Shown here one piece after another: positions 48,016 through 57,640 of a stretch of DNA of 64,000 nucleotides. Origin of the DNA: CAISIP01 sp037968655 (GTDB taxonomy: Bacteria > Pseudomonadota > Gammaproteobacteria > Burkholderiales > Burkholderiaceae_C); assembly GCA_037968655.1 (NCBI GenBank), contig JBBKVW010000068.1, positions 8,428 to 72,427 of the forward strand, in the 5' to 3' direction. Position 1 is the stretch's first letter. Every line of letters begins with the position of its first letter. The notes beneath the pieces are model-generated. The model did not search any database and was not told the origin of the DNA. It saw nothing but the letters and a program-made list of their open reading frames with translations. The translations under genes and the position numbers were made by a program.

Positions 48016-48639
48016 TTACTGTTTCACGGGCGCGGCAGAAGCGCCCGCAGCTGGCGCCTGCGCCAATTTCTGCGCTTCGCTGGCGCGGGTCAGTTGAACC
48101 CGTACAGTGAAGTTGGATACACGCTTGACGTCGCGCGGCGCCAGCGTCAGGCTGCCAGCGACGATTTCCACCAGTTCCGGCTTCGAAAACCAAGGGGTCC
48201 CATTGGCCAGATTGCGCAATAGCTCGGACACACGCTCATTGGACTGCGCCACTCCCTGCAAGGTCACACCCTGTCGTTCCTGCTTCATGTTGACGATGTA
48301 AACGCCGTCGGGAAACTGCTTGACCAGTTCAGTCAGCAAATGGACCGGCACGTTGCGATCTGCCTGAAGATCCTCAACCGCCTGTTGACGCGCACGCAGC
48401 GCCGCAATTTCTGATTCAAGACCGGCAATATCCTTGATCTGGCCTTCGAGTCGCGTGATTTCGCTGGTCAAGAAATTGTTCCGGCCTTGCTGATCGGTTA
48501 TGCGCCCCTGGAACCACAGAAATACCATGCCCGCGATCAGACCGCCCAGCAGGAAAGATGCCGCAATGCTGAAGTTAAAACCGTCGCGGCGCCGCTTGCG
48601 CGCGGCTTCGCGATGTGGCAGCAGGTTGATCAGAATCAC
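48016..48639 (-). CDS. pilN: Type IV pilus inner-membrane protein PilN
   Basis: PilN binds PilM in the cytoplasm through its N-terminal INLLPHR motif and pairs with PilO in the periplasm. The 207-residue product begins ILINLLPHREAARKRR after a GTG start that overlaps the pilM stop as GTGA. One membrane helix (AASFLLGGLIAGMVFLWFQG), a coiled coil and a C-terminal ferredoxin-like domain follow, with an Ala/Pro-rich tail. Confidence 0.95.
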   Translation of the reverse strand: MILINLLPHREAARKRRRDGFNFSIAASFLLGGLIAGMVFLWFQGRITDQQGRNNFLTSEITRLEGQIKDIAGLESEIAALRARQQAVEDLQADRNVPVHLLTELVKQFPDGVYIVNMKQERQGVTLQGVAQSNERVSELLRNLANGTPWFSKPELVEIVAGSLTLAPRDVKRVSNFTVRVQLTRASEAQKLAQAPAAGASAAPVKQ

Positions 48640-49712
48640 TGAGAAAACCTCCGCAAGGCCAGGCCACAGGACGTCAGATAGGACGGCGCTTCCCGGGTCA
48701 TCTTCTTGAGCCGCACACCACTGCCAATTTCCATGCCGTCAAATGGATTGACCAGGGAACAACTGAAGGACGTGTGCTTTGTCACTGCATTCGTCAGGCC
48801 TGGCAACGCAGCCGAGCCACCCGCCAGCATGACGTGGTCCACCTTGTTGTGCGGGGTGCTGGTGAAGAAGAACTGCAAGGCACGACCGAGTTCCTGCACC
48901 ATGCTTTCGACAAACGGACGCAGCACGTTGGCTTCGTAGTCGTCAGGCAATTCGCCGCTGCGCTTCTTGCTTTCGGCTTCTTCGGGTGAGAAGCCGTACT
49001 GGCGAACGATAAGCTGTGTCAGTTGGGCTCCGCCAAATGCCTGATCCCGATCGTAGAGCACCTCGTTGTCGCGGATCACCTGCATGCTGGTTGTCAGTGC
49101 GCCAACCTCGAACAGCGCCACGATGGTGCCGGCGCCCTTGTTCGGCAGGCTTTCAATCAGACGCGAAGTGGCCAGTCGGGAGGCGTATGACTCTACGTCG
49201 ACAACCACCGGCTTGAGGCCCGCGGCTTCCGCCAGGCCCTGGATATCCTGCACCTTCTCGCGCCGGGACGCGGCAATCAGTACATCCAGGTCTCCAACAG
49301 AAGCGGAGCTTGGCCCGACAACACAAAAATCAAGGCTGACTTCATCCAAGGGAAAGGGAATGTACTGGTTGGCCTCTGCCTCGACCTGAACTTCCAACTC
49401 CTGGTCTGACATGCCACCCGGCAGAACGATGCGCTTGGTAATAACTGCCGAGGGCGGCAACGCCATCGCGACGTTCTTGGTCTTGGCGCCGCTCTTTTTG
49501 ACCAGACGGCGCACCGCGTCGGCGACTTCGTCGAATTTTTCAACGTTGCCATCGGTGATCCACCCACGCTCAAGCGGCTCGATGGCGCAGCGCTCCAGCA
49601 CCAGATTGCCGGATTTGTCGCGCCCCAACTCAACCAACTTGACGCTTGACGAACTGATGTCGAGACCCAGCAATGGCGCTGGCTGACGATTAAACAACGA
49701 CCTCAAAGACAT
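48636..49712 (-). CDS. pilM: Type IV pilus actin-like ATPase PilM
   Basis: PilM is a cytoplasmic actin-fold protein that docks to PilN. The 358-residue product has the N-terminal phosphate-1 region LGLDISSSSVKLVEL, the segment LEVQVEAEANQYIPFPLDEV, and an adenosine motif (VMLAGGSAALPGL). It heads pilMNOPQ and is divergent from mrcA, a layout conserved across beta- and gammaproteobacteria. Confidence 0.96.
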   Translation of the reverse strand: MSLRSLFNRQPAPLLGLDISSSSVKLVELGRDKSGNLVLERCAIEPLERGWITDGNVEKFDEVADAVRRLVKKSGAKTKNVAMALPPSAVITKRIVLPGGMSDQELEVQVEAEANQYIPFPLDEVSLDFCVVGPSSASVGDLDVLIAASRREKVQDIQGLAEAAGLKPVVVDVESYASRLATSRLIESLPNKGAGTIVALFEVGALTTSMQVIRDNEVLYDRDQAFGGAQLTQLIVRQYGFSPEEAESKKRSGELPDDYEANVLRPFVESMVQELGRALQFFFTSTPHNKVDHVMLAGGSAALPGLTNAVTKHTSFSCSLVNPFDGMEIGSGVRLKKMTREAPSYLTSCGLALRRFSQ

Positions 49713-49983
49713 CGAGGCTATCCCTTGAAACTAGCCGACTGAGAACCGGCGAAACCTAAGAATTCACTTGAATGCTATCAGTAAGATCCTTGTTCAGCAA
49801 AGGAATTTCCCGATTCGGCCTTACCCAAACGTTGCCAAAAGCAGACGCTTGGTGTTTCCAACCGGATGCAGACCGACAATCAGACCGATTCAGGGCGATC
49901 GGGCTGCCAACGCAGCACAAATCGATCGCCTCGGCGGCGCAGCTCTCGTTTTTATAATATTGAGGCGCCCTTAAGAAGGTTTT
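49713..49983. promoter_or_regulatory. Divergent pilM / mrcA intergenic region
   Basis: This 271-base gap must hold promoters for both genes. On the plus strand TATAAT occurs at 49953-49958, about 26 bases before the mrcA ATG, a good -10 match. The hexamer 17 bases upstream (CTCGGC) is a poor -35. AAGAAGG precedes the mrcA start. I see no clear promoter for pilM and no small gene. Confidence 0.35.
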
Positions 49984-52404
49984 ATGTCACGAAAATCCAC
50001 TTCTCCCGACTCCAATGACAGGGATAGGGCAAATCCTGGCACACCCAGCCCATCTTTCATTACCAGCCTGATGCGGGTATTGCGCTGGATGATCGGTTTG
50101 GCTTTGGCAGGCGCTGCCGCGCTGGCCATGGTGATCGCCATCGCCTTGTCTGTCGCATTCCCCAACCTGCCGGACGTCACGGCCCTGTCCGACTATCGGC
50201 CCATCCTGCCATTGCGGGTCTACTCGGCCGACGGATTGCTGATTGGCGAGTTCGGCGAGGAGCGTCGCAACCTGACCCGGCTCAAGGACATCCCCAAGAT
50301 CATGACCGACGCCGTGCTGGCGATCGAGGATCATCGCTTCTATGAGCATGGCGGCGTCGACTACAAGGGCATGCTCAGGGCGGCCATGGCCAATCTGGGC
50401 AACGTCAAGAGCCAGGGCGCCTCGACCATCACGATGCAAGTCGCACGCAATGTGTACCTGTCGTCTGAAAAGACCTATACCCGCAAGATCTACGAAGTGC
50501 TGCTGACCTTCAAGCTGGAGCACCTGCTCAGCAAGGACCAGATTCTTGAGATCTATATGAACCAGATTTTTCTGGGCAACCGGGCGTTCGGATTCGCGGC
50601 CGCCAGCGAGGCCTATTTCGACAAGCCACTTAAGGAGATCTCGGTGGCTGAAGCCGCGATGCTGGCCGGACTACCGAAGGCGCCTGGCACGAACAATCCA
50701 GTCAAAAACCCAAAACGGGCGCGCGCGCGGCAACTGACGGTGATCGACCGGATGGAGGAAACCGGATTCATAACGGCCCAGCAGGCGCAGGCCGCGCGAC
50801 AGGAAACGCTCAAACTCAAGGGCGGGCCAGATGCGGTTCGCATCCATGCCGAATACGTGGCTGAAACAGTTCGGCAACTGGTGTTTGCCCAGTATGGAAA
50901 CGAGACCTATACCCGCGGCTTGAACGTCCATACGACCATCAGGTCCGCCGACCAGGACGCCGCCTACAAGGCCCTGCGGCGGGGCATCATGGATTTCGAA
51001 CGGCGCCAGATTTACCGCGGCCCGGAAAAATTCATCGACCTGCCTGCGGGAAATGCGCAGGCTATCGAAGACGCCATCGAAGATGCACTGGATGCCCATC
51101 CAGACAACGGCGACGTGATGTCGGCAGTGGTGCTTGACGCCAATCCCAAGTTGATCAAGGCCATGCGCCAGAACGGCGAAACCCTGGAAATCACCGGCGA
51201 TGGCCTGGAGCCGGCACGCTCGGGCCTGTCCGACAAGGCGCCGCCCAATATCAAACTGAGGCCCGGCGCGGTGATCCGGGTTGCCCGCACATCGAAAAAT
51301 AGTTGGGAAATCACTCAGTTACCGGAAGTCGAAGGCGCGTTTGTCGCCCTGGATCCGCGCGACGGGGCCATCAAGGCGATGGTCGGGGGATTCGACTATG
51401 AAAAGAACAAGTTCAATCATGTCACCCAGGCCTGGCGTCAGCCCGGGTCGGCGTTCAAGCCTTTTATCTATTCGGCGGCGCTGGAAAAAGGCTTTACGCC
51501 AGCCACGATCGTCAACGATGCGCCGTTGTTCTTTGACGCCACAGTTACCGGCGGCCAGCCTTGGGAGCCAAAAAACTACGACGGCAAGTTTGATGGCCCC
51601 ATGACCTTGCGTACTGGTCTGGCCAAATCCAAAAACATGATCTCGATCCGGATCCTGCGTGCCGTTGGGCCGGTATTTGCCCGCGATTGGGCCGTGCGCT
51701 TCGGCTTTGACGCAGACAAGCACCTGCCTTACCTGACCATGGCGTTGGGAGCCGGGTCCGTGACGCCCATGCAAATGGCCGGCGCCTACTCCGTCTTCGC
51801 AAATGGCGGATACAGGGTCAATCCGTGGTTGATCAGCAAGGTGACGGAGCAGACCGGCAAGGTCCTGATGGCAAACGAGCCAAAGGCGCTGGACGAATCG
51901 GTGCGGGCCATCGACGCCCGCAACGCATTTGTCATGACCAGCCTGCTCAACGAAGTAACCCGTGCCGGTACTGCGGCGCGCGCGCAGGCGACACTCAAGC
52001 GCAACGACCTGTATGGCAAAACCGGAACCACCAATGACTCCATGGATGCCTGGTTCGCTGGATTTCAACCCAGCCTGGTAGCCGTGACCTGGATGGGTTA
52101 TGACACACCACGCAAACTGGGCAGCAATGCGCTTGCCACTGGTGGCGGCCTGAGCCTGCCGATCTGGATCACCTATATGGACTACGCCCTAAAGGGGGTG
52201 CCGGTCGCCCAATATGCGCCACCGGACGGACTGATCAATTCCGGCGGTGAATGGTATTTCAGCGAGTACGCCTACGGAAGCGGCGTGCGTACCCTGGGCA
52301 TGGAAGACCCGTTGCCGGGGCAATCCAATGGCAATGTCGAGATAGTTCCGCCGGCCGAAGAGCGCAACCGGATCCTTGACCTGTTCAGGAGCAATCGCAA
52401 CTAG
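49984..52404 (+). CDS. mrcA: Penicillin-binding protein 1A (bifunctional glycosyltransferase-transpeptidase)
   Basis: PBP1a polymerises glycan strands and cross-links peptides of peptidoglycan. The 806-residue product has a cytoplasmic tail, a membrane anchor (GLALAGAAALAMVIAIALSV), and a GT51 domain with AIEDHRFYEHGGVD, GASTITMQVARN and KTYTRKIYEVLLTFKLE. An OB-like linker and a transpeptidase domain follow. The serine motif is SAFK in PGSAFKPFIYSAAL, then SKN (AKSKNMISIRI) and KTGTTNDSMDAWF. All catalytic motifs are intact. Its stop overlaps the cyaY stop on the other strand. Confidence 0.97.
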   Translation: MSRKSTSPDSNDRDRANPGTPSPSFITSLMRVLRWMIGLALAGAAALAMVIAIALSVAFPNLPDVTALSDYRPILPLRVYSADGLLIGEFGEERRNLTRLKDIPKIMTDAVLAIEDHRFYEHGGVDYKGMLRAAMANLGNVKSQGASTITMQVARNVYLSSEKTYTRKIYEVLLTFKLEHLLSKDQILEIYMNQIFLGNRAFGFAAASEAYFDKPLKEISVAEAAMLAGLPKAPGTNNPVKNPKRARARQLTVIDRMEETGFITAQQAQAARQETLKLKGGPDAVRIHAEYVAETVRQLVFAQYGNETYTRGLNVHTTIRSADQDAAYKALRRGIMDFERRQIYRGPEKFIDLPAGNAQAIEDAIEDALDAHPDNGDVMSAVVLDANPKLIKAMRQNGETLEITGDGLEPARSGLSDKAPPNIKLRPGAVIRVARTSKNSWEITQLPEVEGAFVALDPRDGAIKAMVGGFDYEKNKFNHVTQAWRQPGSAFKPFIYSAALEKGFTPATIVNDAPLFFDATVTGGQPWEPKNYDGKFDGPMTLRTGLAKSKNMISIRILRAVGPVFARDWAVRFGFDADKHLPYLTMALGAGSVTPMQMAGAYSVFANGGYRVNPWLISKVTEQTGKVLMANEPKALDESVRAIDARNAFVMTSLLNEVTRAGTAARAQATLKRNDLYGKTGTTNDSMDAWFAGFQPSLVAVTWMGYDTPRKLGSNALATGGGLSLPIWITYMDYALKGVPVAQYAPPDGLINSGGEWYFSEYAYGSGVRTLGMEDPLPGQSNGNVEIVPPAEERNRILDLFRSNRN

Positions 52405-52748
52405 CCGTCAGACTGGCCACCCGCGGAAAACGCCAATGCCAGGCCACTTTGCGCGCTGGCATCCGTCGACAAGCGCCGAAACAGTTCGCCCTGCCCTTTG
52501 GTGTCGACCCAATGCGGCCCGTCGAGGCGAAAGTGGTAGCCGCCGCTTCGGCTCGCCAGCCAGATCTCTTGCAAGGGCTTTTGCAGATTGACGACGATTT
52601 CGCTGCCATTTGCAAATTTCAGCGTCACCATGCCTCCGACGCGCTGGTTGTCGATGTCGGCGTCGGTCGCATCGTTGATGCGGTCACAGCAAGCCTCGAT
52701 GGTCTGGAGCACCTGCTCGGCTGCGTCCATGAACTGGGGGTCGGTCAT
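52401..52748 (-). CDS. cyaY: Frataxin-like iron protein CyaY
   Basis: CyaY binds iron through acidic helices and modulates iron-sulfur cluster assembly by IscS. The 115-residue product from MTDPQFMDAAEQVLQTIEAC has the acidic N-terminal helix (NDATDADIDNQRVGGMVTLK), the strand GSEIVVNLQKPLQEIWLASR, and GGYHFRLDGPHWVDTKGQGE. It is convergent with mrcA and divergent from lptM, with 12 bases between the two start codons. Confidence 0.94.
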   Translation of the reverse strand: MTDPQFMDAAEQVLQTIEACCDRINDATDADIDNQRVGGMVTLKFANGSEIVVNLQKPLQEIWLASRSGGYHFRLDGPHWVDTKGQGELFRRLSTDASAQSGLALAFSAGGQSDG

Positions 52749-52760
52749 TACAATTTCACG

Positions 52761-52982
52761 ATGTTGCGCATCCATCAAATTCTAGCCAGTGCTTTTGCCC
52801 TTGCCGGCGTCGTAGTTAGTCTGGCGGCGTGTGGTCAAAAGGGTTCGCTTTTCATTCCGACCGAACCAGCTTCCGCGCAGCGGGCCACACTGCCCCAAAG
52901 CCTGCGTCCGGATTTCGTCTCACCAGCAAGCGCCGCTGCATCGGCCGCTCGCCCGGCAGCTTCTCCTGCCTCCGCACCATGA
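52761..52982 (+). CDS. lptM: LPS translocon maturation lipoprotein LptM (YifL-like)
   Basis: LptM is a small outer-membrane lipoprotein that helps LptD-LptE form correct disulfides. The 73-residue product has a signal MLRIHQILASAFALAGVVVS and a lipobox LAACGQKGSLFIP. The CGQKGxLxxP motif is the family hallmark. A Pro/Ala/Ser-rich tail follows. Its stop overlaps the lysA ATG (ATGA). The cyaY-lptM-lysA neighbourhood matches cyaY-yifL-dapF in enterobacteria. Confidence 0.9.
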   Translation: MLRIHQILASAFALAGVVVSLAACGQKGSLFIPTEPASAQRATLPQSLRPDFVSPASAAASAARPAASPASAP

Positions 52983-54268
52983 TTGCGTCACCAATGCCCG
53001 GCGCGCCCCATGTCGGCTACCGGGGTACGCAGCTGTGGATCGAGCAATTGCCACTTGCGCAACTGGCCCGCCAACACGGCACGCCCTTGTTTGTCTACTC
53101 GCAAACCGCGATCCTGGACGCGCTGGCCCATTACCAGCGCGGCCTGGCCGGTCGCAATGTACGGATTTGTTATGCCATGAAGGCCAATTCGACGCTGGGC
53201 GTATTGCGCGTGCTGGCCGACGCTGGCTGCGGATTCGACATCGTGTCGGGGGGCGAACTCGAACGCGTCATCGCTGCTGGCGCTGACCCGTCCACCGTCA
53301 TTTTCTCGGGCGTCGGAAAAACCCGCGCCGAGATGCGCCGCGCGCTGGAACTGCAAATTGCATGCTTCAACGTCGAAAGCGAAGCCGAACTCGATGTGCT
53401 CAATGCGGTGGCCGTCAGCATTGGGAAAGTTGCGCCGATCAGCATCCGCGTCAACCCCAACGTCGACCCAAAGACACATCCCTACATCTCGACCGGACTC
53501 AAGGGCAACAAGTTCGGCGTGGCACATGAGCGCACGGTGGCTGCCTATCGGCATGCCGCCAATCTTCCCGGTTTGAAGGTGGTCGGTATCGACTGCCACA
53601 TCGGATCGCAGATCACGACTGAAGCGCCGTATCTGGATGCGATGGACCGAATGCTCGACCTGGTGCAGTCCGTCGAGGCCGAAGGTATCGCGATCGAGCA
53701 TCTTGACTTTGGCGGCGGGCTGGGCATCAACTACAACGGCGACCAGCCACCACAGGCCGATGCCTTGTGGGCCCAGCTTTTGGCGCGCCTCGATGCCCGC
53801 GGATTCGGCAATCGCAAGCTGATGATCGAACCGGGACGTTCACTGGTGGGCAACGCCGGGGTGTGCGTGACCGAAGTGCTCTTTCTCAAGCCCGGCGAGC
53901 AAAAGAATTTTTGCATCGTCGACGCAGCAATGAACGACCTGCCGCGCCCTGCCATGTACCAGGCCTTTCATGCCATCGTGCCGGTACAGCAGCGTGACGG
54001 ACCCACCACGACATGGGAAGTCGTCGGCCCGGTGTGCGAAAGCGGCGACTGGATCGGGCACGACCGTGACATCGCACTGCAATCCGGCGACTTGCTGGCG
54101 GTGCTGTCGGCGGGCGCCTATTGCATGAGTATGGCCAGCAACTACAACTCGCGCGGACGCGCAGCGGAAGTGCTGGTCCGAGGAGCGCAATCACACTTGA
54201 TCCGTGCACGCGAGACGATCGAGGACCAATTGCGTGGTGAACTGCCGGCTGCGCTATTGCCAGGTTGA
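52979..54268 (+). CDS. lysA: Diaminopimelate decarboxylase LysA
   Basis: LysA decarboxylates meso-diaminopimelate to lysine with PLP. The 429-residue fold-type III enzyme has the PLP Lys in RICYAMKANSTLGVLRVL, the HIGSQ motif in DCHIGSQITTEAPYLD, the GGGLGINY glycine loop, and EPGRSLVGNAG. The conserved GPVCESGDWIG and GAYCMSMASNYN complete the active site at the dimer interface. The ATG overlaps the lptM stop. Confidence 0.97.
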   Translation: MIASPMPGAPHVGYRGTQLWIEQLPLAQLARQHGTPLFVYSQTAILDALAHYQRGLAGRNVRICYAMKANSTLGVLRVLADAGCGFDIVSGGELERVIAAGADPSTVIFSGVGKTRAEMRRALELQIACFNVESEAELDVLNAVAVSIGKVAPISIRVNPNVDPKTHPYISTGLKGNKFGVAHERTVAAYRHAANLPGLKVVGIDCHIGSQITTEAPYLDAMDRMLDLVQSVEAEGIAIEHLDFGGGLGINYNGDQPPQADALWAQLLARLDARGFGNRKLMIEPGRSLVGNAGVCVTEVLFLKPGEQKNFCIVDAAMNDLPRPAMYQAFHAIVPVQQRDGPTTTWEVVGPVCESGDWIGHDRDIALQSGDLLAVLSAGAYCMSMASNYNSRGRAAEVLVRGAQSHLIRARETIEDQLRGELPAALLPG

Positions 54269-54279
54269 CGGCGCCGCCC

Positions 54280-54912
54280 TCAGCCAGTCGCTGCCGGTGC
54301 AGCGCCGCCCTGCTTTCGCCGCCATCGGCGCACGATGCGCCAGCCCAGCAACAGCGCGATGATCGTGGCATATACGGCGACTTCGGCAAAGTCGTTCTTG
54401 CCCGAACGCATCCAGAAGAAATGCAGTATTGCCAGCAGCGCAATGGCATAGACCAGCCGATGCAGCATCTGCCAGCGGCGGGCGCCCAGCAACCTGATGG
54501 CGCGATTCCATGACGTGGCCGCCAACGGCGTAAGCAACACCAGGGCCGAAAATCCAACCAGGATGAACGGTCGCTTGGCGATGTCACGCGCGATATCGCC
54601 CAGCACGAACTCCATGTCCAGCCAGCTGTAACACAGCAGGTGCAGCAGCGCGTAGAAATAGACAAACAGGCCCAGCATGCGACGCAGGCGTGCCAGCGCC
54701 GGCGTATTGCTCATCACCCGCAATGGCGTCACTGCCAGGACCATGCACAAGAATCGCAGCGTCCAGTCACCGGTGGACCGGATCAGGGCTTCGGCCGGAT
54801 TGGGACCGAGGTTCTGCGTCAGCGCGCCGTAGAGCAGCCACGCGAACGGCATCAAGGCCAAGGCAAACACGACGGGCTTGGCGGCCGGCCCGAGCAGCCA
54901 GCGGCGAATCAT
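54280..54912 (-). CDS. msrQ: MsrPQ haem-binding membrane subunit MsrQ
   Basis: MsrQ is the inner-membrane b-haem protein that carries electrons from the respiratory chain to MsrP. The 210-residue product from MIRRWLLGPAAKPVVFALAL has about six membrane helices. Candidate haem ligands are the His in YALLHLLCYSWLDMEF and in MLHRLVYAIALLAILHFFWM. The segment RRMLGLFVYFYALLH is typical of the family. It follows msrP by 67 bases. Confidence 0.93.
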   Translation of the reverse strand: MIRRWLLGPAAKPVVFALALMPFAWLLYGALTQNLGPNPAEALIRSTGDWTLRFLCMVLAVTPLRVMSNTPALARLRRMLGLFVYFYALLHLLCYSWLDMEFVLGDIARDIAKRPFILVGFSALVLLTPLAATSWNRAIRLLGARRWQMLHRLVYAIALLAILHFFWMRSGKNDFAEVAVYATIIALLLGWRIVRRWRRKQGGAAPAATG

Positions 54913-54979
54913 GCAGATGAATCCGGACTGGCGAAATTCGGAGCTGACGCAGTTCGAGAACGGCGCAGCATGTCCTTGC

Positions 54980-55975
54980 TCAGTAGAACTTGCGCAGGTC
55001 CATGCCGGCGTACAACTGGCCAACCTGTGCCTCGTAGCCGTTGAACATCAGTGTTTTGCGCTTGCCTGCAAACAATCCGTCTTCACCAATGCGTCGCTCG
55101 CTGCCCTGGCTCCAGCGCGGATGGTCGACGTCAGGATTGACGTTGGAGTAAAAACCGTATTCGTTGGGCAGGGTCCGGTTCCACGCCGTCGTTGGCTGCT
55201 TTTCGGTGACTCGAATCTTGACCAGGCTCTTGCCGCTCTTGAAACCGTATTTCCACGGCACTACCAGCCGAACCGGAGCGCCGTTTTGCTTTGGCAGCAC
55301 CTCTCCGTACATGCCAAAAGTCAACAATGCCAGCGGATGCATGGCCTCATCCATGCGGAGGCCCTCGACATAGGGCCAGTCCAGTACCCGCGATCCAATG
55401 CCAGGCATGGTCTTGGGGTCGGCCAGCGTCACGAATTCGACATACTTGGCGCTGCCCAGCGGCTCGACCTTGCGAATCAGATGCGACAGAGAATAGCCGA
55501 CCCAGGGAATCACCATGGACCACCCTTCGACACAACGCAGTCGATAGATGCGCTCCTCTTGCGCACTGAGCTTGAGCAGGTCTTCGAGCGTCAATTTGAT
55601 CGGGTTCTTGACCAGGCCCTCGATGTCGACCGACCAAGGCGACGTCTTGAGCGTATGGGCGTTTTCGGCCGGGTCCGACTTGTCCGTGCCAAACTCGTAG
55701 AAGTTGTTGTAGCTGCTGGCGTCCTTGTAGTCGGTGCGTTTTTCCATCGTCATTGCACCGGCAACGCCGGAGCGAGCGCCTGGCAATGGCGCCAACTTGC
55801 CAGGACGAGCGGCTTGCGCCATCGCGTCACGCATGGCCCAGGAAGCCAGAGCGGCTCCGGCCACGCCGCTGGCCATGGCGCGCATCAAATCACGGCGACC
55901 CAGATACGCCGCGCGCGGCGTGATTTCGCTGGGTAGGTTGCGGCCGCAGCCGTCTCTTGCGGATTGGATGATCAT
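54980..55975 (-). CDS. msrP: Periplasmic methionine-sulfoxide reductase, molybdopterin subunit MsrP
   Basis: MsrP repairs oxidised methionines in periplasmic proteins, using a molybdenum cofactor and electrons from MsrQ. The 331-residue product from MIIQSARDGCGRNLPSEITP has a Tat signal (LGRRDLMRAMASG, then a hydrophobic stretch ending near AMAQA). The Mo-ligand Cys is in YRLRCVEGWSMVIPWVG. Other conserved parts are GFKSGKSLVKI and NPDVDHPRWSQ. The second ATG was chosen because AAGGA then has suitable spacing. It depends on TatABC. Confidence 0.95.
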   Translation of the reverse strand: MIIQSARDGCGRNLPSEITPRAAYLGRRDLMRAMASGVAGAALASWAMRDAMAQAARPGKLAPLPGARSGVAGAMTMEKRTDYKDASSYNNFYEFGTDKSDPAENAHTLKTSPWSVDIEGLVKNPIKLTLEDLLKLSAQEERIYRLRCVEGWSMVIPWVGYSLSHLIRKVEPLGSAKYVEFVTLADPKTMPGIGSRVLDWPYVEGLRMDEAMHPLALLTFGMYGEVLPKQNGAPVRLVVPWKYGFKSGKSLVKIRVTEKQPTTAWNRTLPNEYGFYSNVNPDVDHPRWSQGSERRIGEDGLFAGKRKTLMFNGYEAQVGQLYAGMDLRKFY

Positions 55976-56150
55976 GGGCATTTCCTTGTAGTTGCTCAGT
56001 TCGTCTGAACCCGGAAAAACTTACAAAGTTCCTGCGACGACAAGCAACGATCGGCGGGCGGCTCGGCCAAGTCGGCCACCCACGACGGACCATCGCCAAC
56101 CCGCTATCTGGCGCCAGTGGCCCCGGCGCGAAGCCTGTTCGCTGTAGCGC

Positions 56151-56765
56151 TTAGCGCAAGCCCGCCATGTAGTCGGCCACGGCGCGAATCTCGCGGTCGT
56201 TCAAGCGCGCGGCGACCTGGGACATCGGCAGGCTGTTCTTGCGCACGCCGTCGCGAAAAGCCGTCAACTGGGTCTTGCTGTAGTCGGCGTGCTGCCCGCC
56301 CATGCGCGGATACTGCGCAGGTATGCCGGCGCCGTTGGGGCTATGACAACCTGCGCAAGCCGCAATCTTGCGTTCGGCAATTCCGCCGCGATAGATGCGT
56401 TCACCCAGGGTGACCAGTTCCTTGTCCTTGGCAAAACCAGGCTTGGCCTGTTTCGACGCCAGCCAGAACGAAATGTTGGCCATGTCTTCATCGGACAAGG
56501 TGGTGGCAAAACCCTTCATGACCGCGTTATTGCGCTTGCCGGTCTTGAACTCCTGCAACTGCTTGACCAGATACTGCGGATGCTGGCCGGCCAATTTGGG
56601 ATTCTCGGGTGTTCCTGAGTTGCCGTCTGCCCCGTGGCATGCGGCGCACACGGCGGTGTAGCTCGCTTCGCCCTTGGCCAGATCGGGCTTTTTGTCCTGT
56701 GCGACAGCGCAAAAGGAACTCAGGGCCAAGGAGGCAGCAAGTAGCAAGCGGGCAGATGACTTCAT
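56151..56765 (-). CDS. Di-haem cytochrome c (c4 type)
   Basis: The 204-residue product has a signal peptide (LLLAASLALSSFCAVAQ) and two similar cytochrome c domains. The haem sites are CAACHG near residue 40 and CAGCHS near residue 137, with likely axial Met residues in NAVMKGFA and LPMSQVA. Cytochromes c4 pass electrons to terminal oxidases in the periplasm. It is divergent from engB, a pairing also seen in pseudomonads. Confidence 0.92.
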   Translation of the reverse strand: MKSSARLLLAASLALSSFCAVAQDKKPDLAKGEASYTAVCAACHGADGNSGTPENPKLAGQHPQYLVKQLQEFKTGKRNNAVMKGFATTLSDEDMANISFWLASKQAKPGFAKDKELVTLGERIYRGGIAERKIAACAGCHSPNGAGIPAQYPRMGGQHADYSKTQLTAFRDGVRKNSLPMSQVAARLNDREIRAVADYMAGLR

Positions 56766-56835
56766 GGAGATCAGCGTCAGAGGGGGCACAACTGCGCGAT
56801 TCTACAATGCAGGTCGCGGCCCAACTTGACCACCC

Positions 56836-57579
56836 ATGACATTGCACACCAACCCTGCTGCCGCACGCGCCAAGCGCGCGCCGGCTCAATCCGACTCTGC
56901 AAAGGCAGCCGCTGCATGGTTGCACACGGCACGTTTTCTCATCACGGCCCCGGAGTTGCAGTTCCTGCCTGCGCTGCAATTGCCCGAAATCGCCTTTGTC
57001 GGCCGCTCGAACGCTGGCAAATCCACCTGCATCAACACGCTGACCCAGCAAAAGCAACTGGCCTTCGCCTCCCGCAAGCCCGGCCGCACCCAGCACATCA
57101 ATTTGTTTGCGCTGGGCAAGCAAGGCGTCACCGACGCAATATTCGCCGACCTGCCGGGATACGGATATGCGGCAGTGCCGCGTCAGGACAAGATTCGCTG
57201 GCAACAGGTGATGGCCAACTACCTGGTCACACGCGCAAACCTGAGCGGCATCGTGCTGTTGTGCGATCCCCGGCTCGGTCTGACTGAACTGGACGAGATA
57301 CTGCTGGACGTGATCCGGCCTCGGGTCGAGCAAGGCCTGCGGTTCCTGCTGCTGCTGACCAAGGCCGACAAGCTCAATCGCGTCGAGGCGACCAAGGCGC
57401 TGTCAATTGCCCGATTGCAGGCCGGTGGCGGTCAGGCCATGCTGTTTTCGGCAACCAAGCGCCAGGGCTTTGACGACGTTGCGCAGTTGCTCTGGCAATG
57501 GGCCCACCCGCCGGCAGCAACTCCCGCTGTGACAGGTGAGGCGATCGCAACGGAACAGGCGCCAGAGCGGCCGCTGTGA
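56836..57579 (+). CDS. engB: Ribosome-biogenesis GTPase EngB (YsxC/YihA)
   Basis: EngB is an essential GTPase for assembly of the 50S subunit. The 247-residue product has G1 GRSNAGKSTCIN, the G2 region KPGRTQHINLF, G3 DLPGYGYA and G4 TKADKL, with G5 in LFSATK. The N-terminal 50 residues and a C-terminal Ala/Pro-rich tail are longer than in E. coli. It is divergent from the cytochrome gene, 70 bases away. Confidence 0.96.
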   Translation: MTLHTNPAAARAKRAPAQSDSAKAAAAWLHTARFLITAPELQFLPALQLPEIAFVGRSNAGKSTCINTLTQQKQLAFASRKPGRTQHINLFALGKQGVTDAIFADLPGYGYAAVPRQDKIRWQQVMANYLVTRANLSGIVLLCDPRLGLTELDEILLDVIRPRVEQGLRFLLLLTKADKLNRVEATKALSIARLQAGGGQAMLFSATKRQGFDDVAQLLWQWAHPPAATPAVTGEAIATEQAPERPL

Positions 57580-57640
57580 TTCAACTCAGGGCGCAGCAAG
57601 CTTCATGTGCAATTGAGACCAGCGCCGGGCCGTTGACACG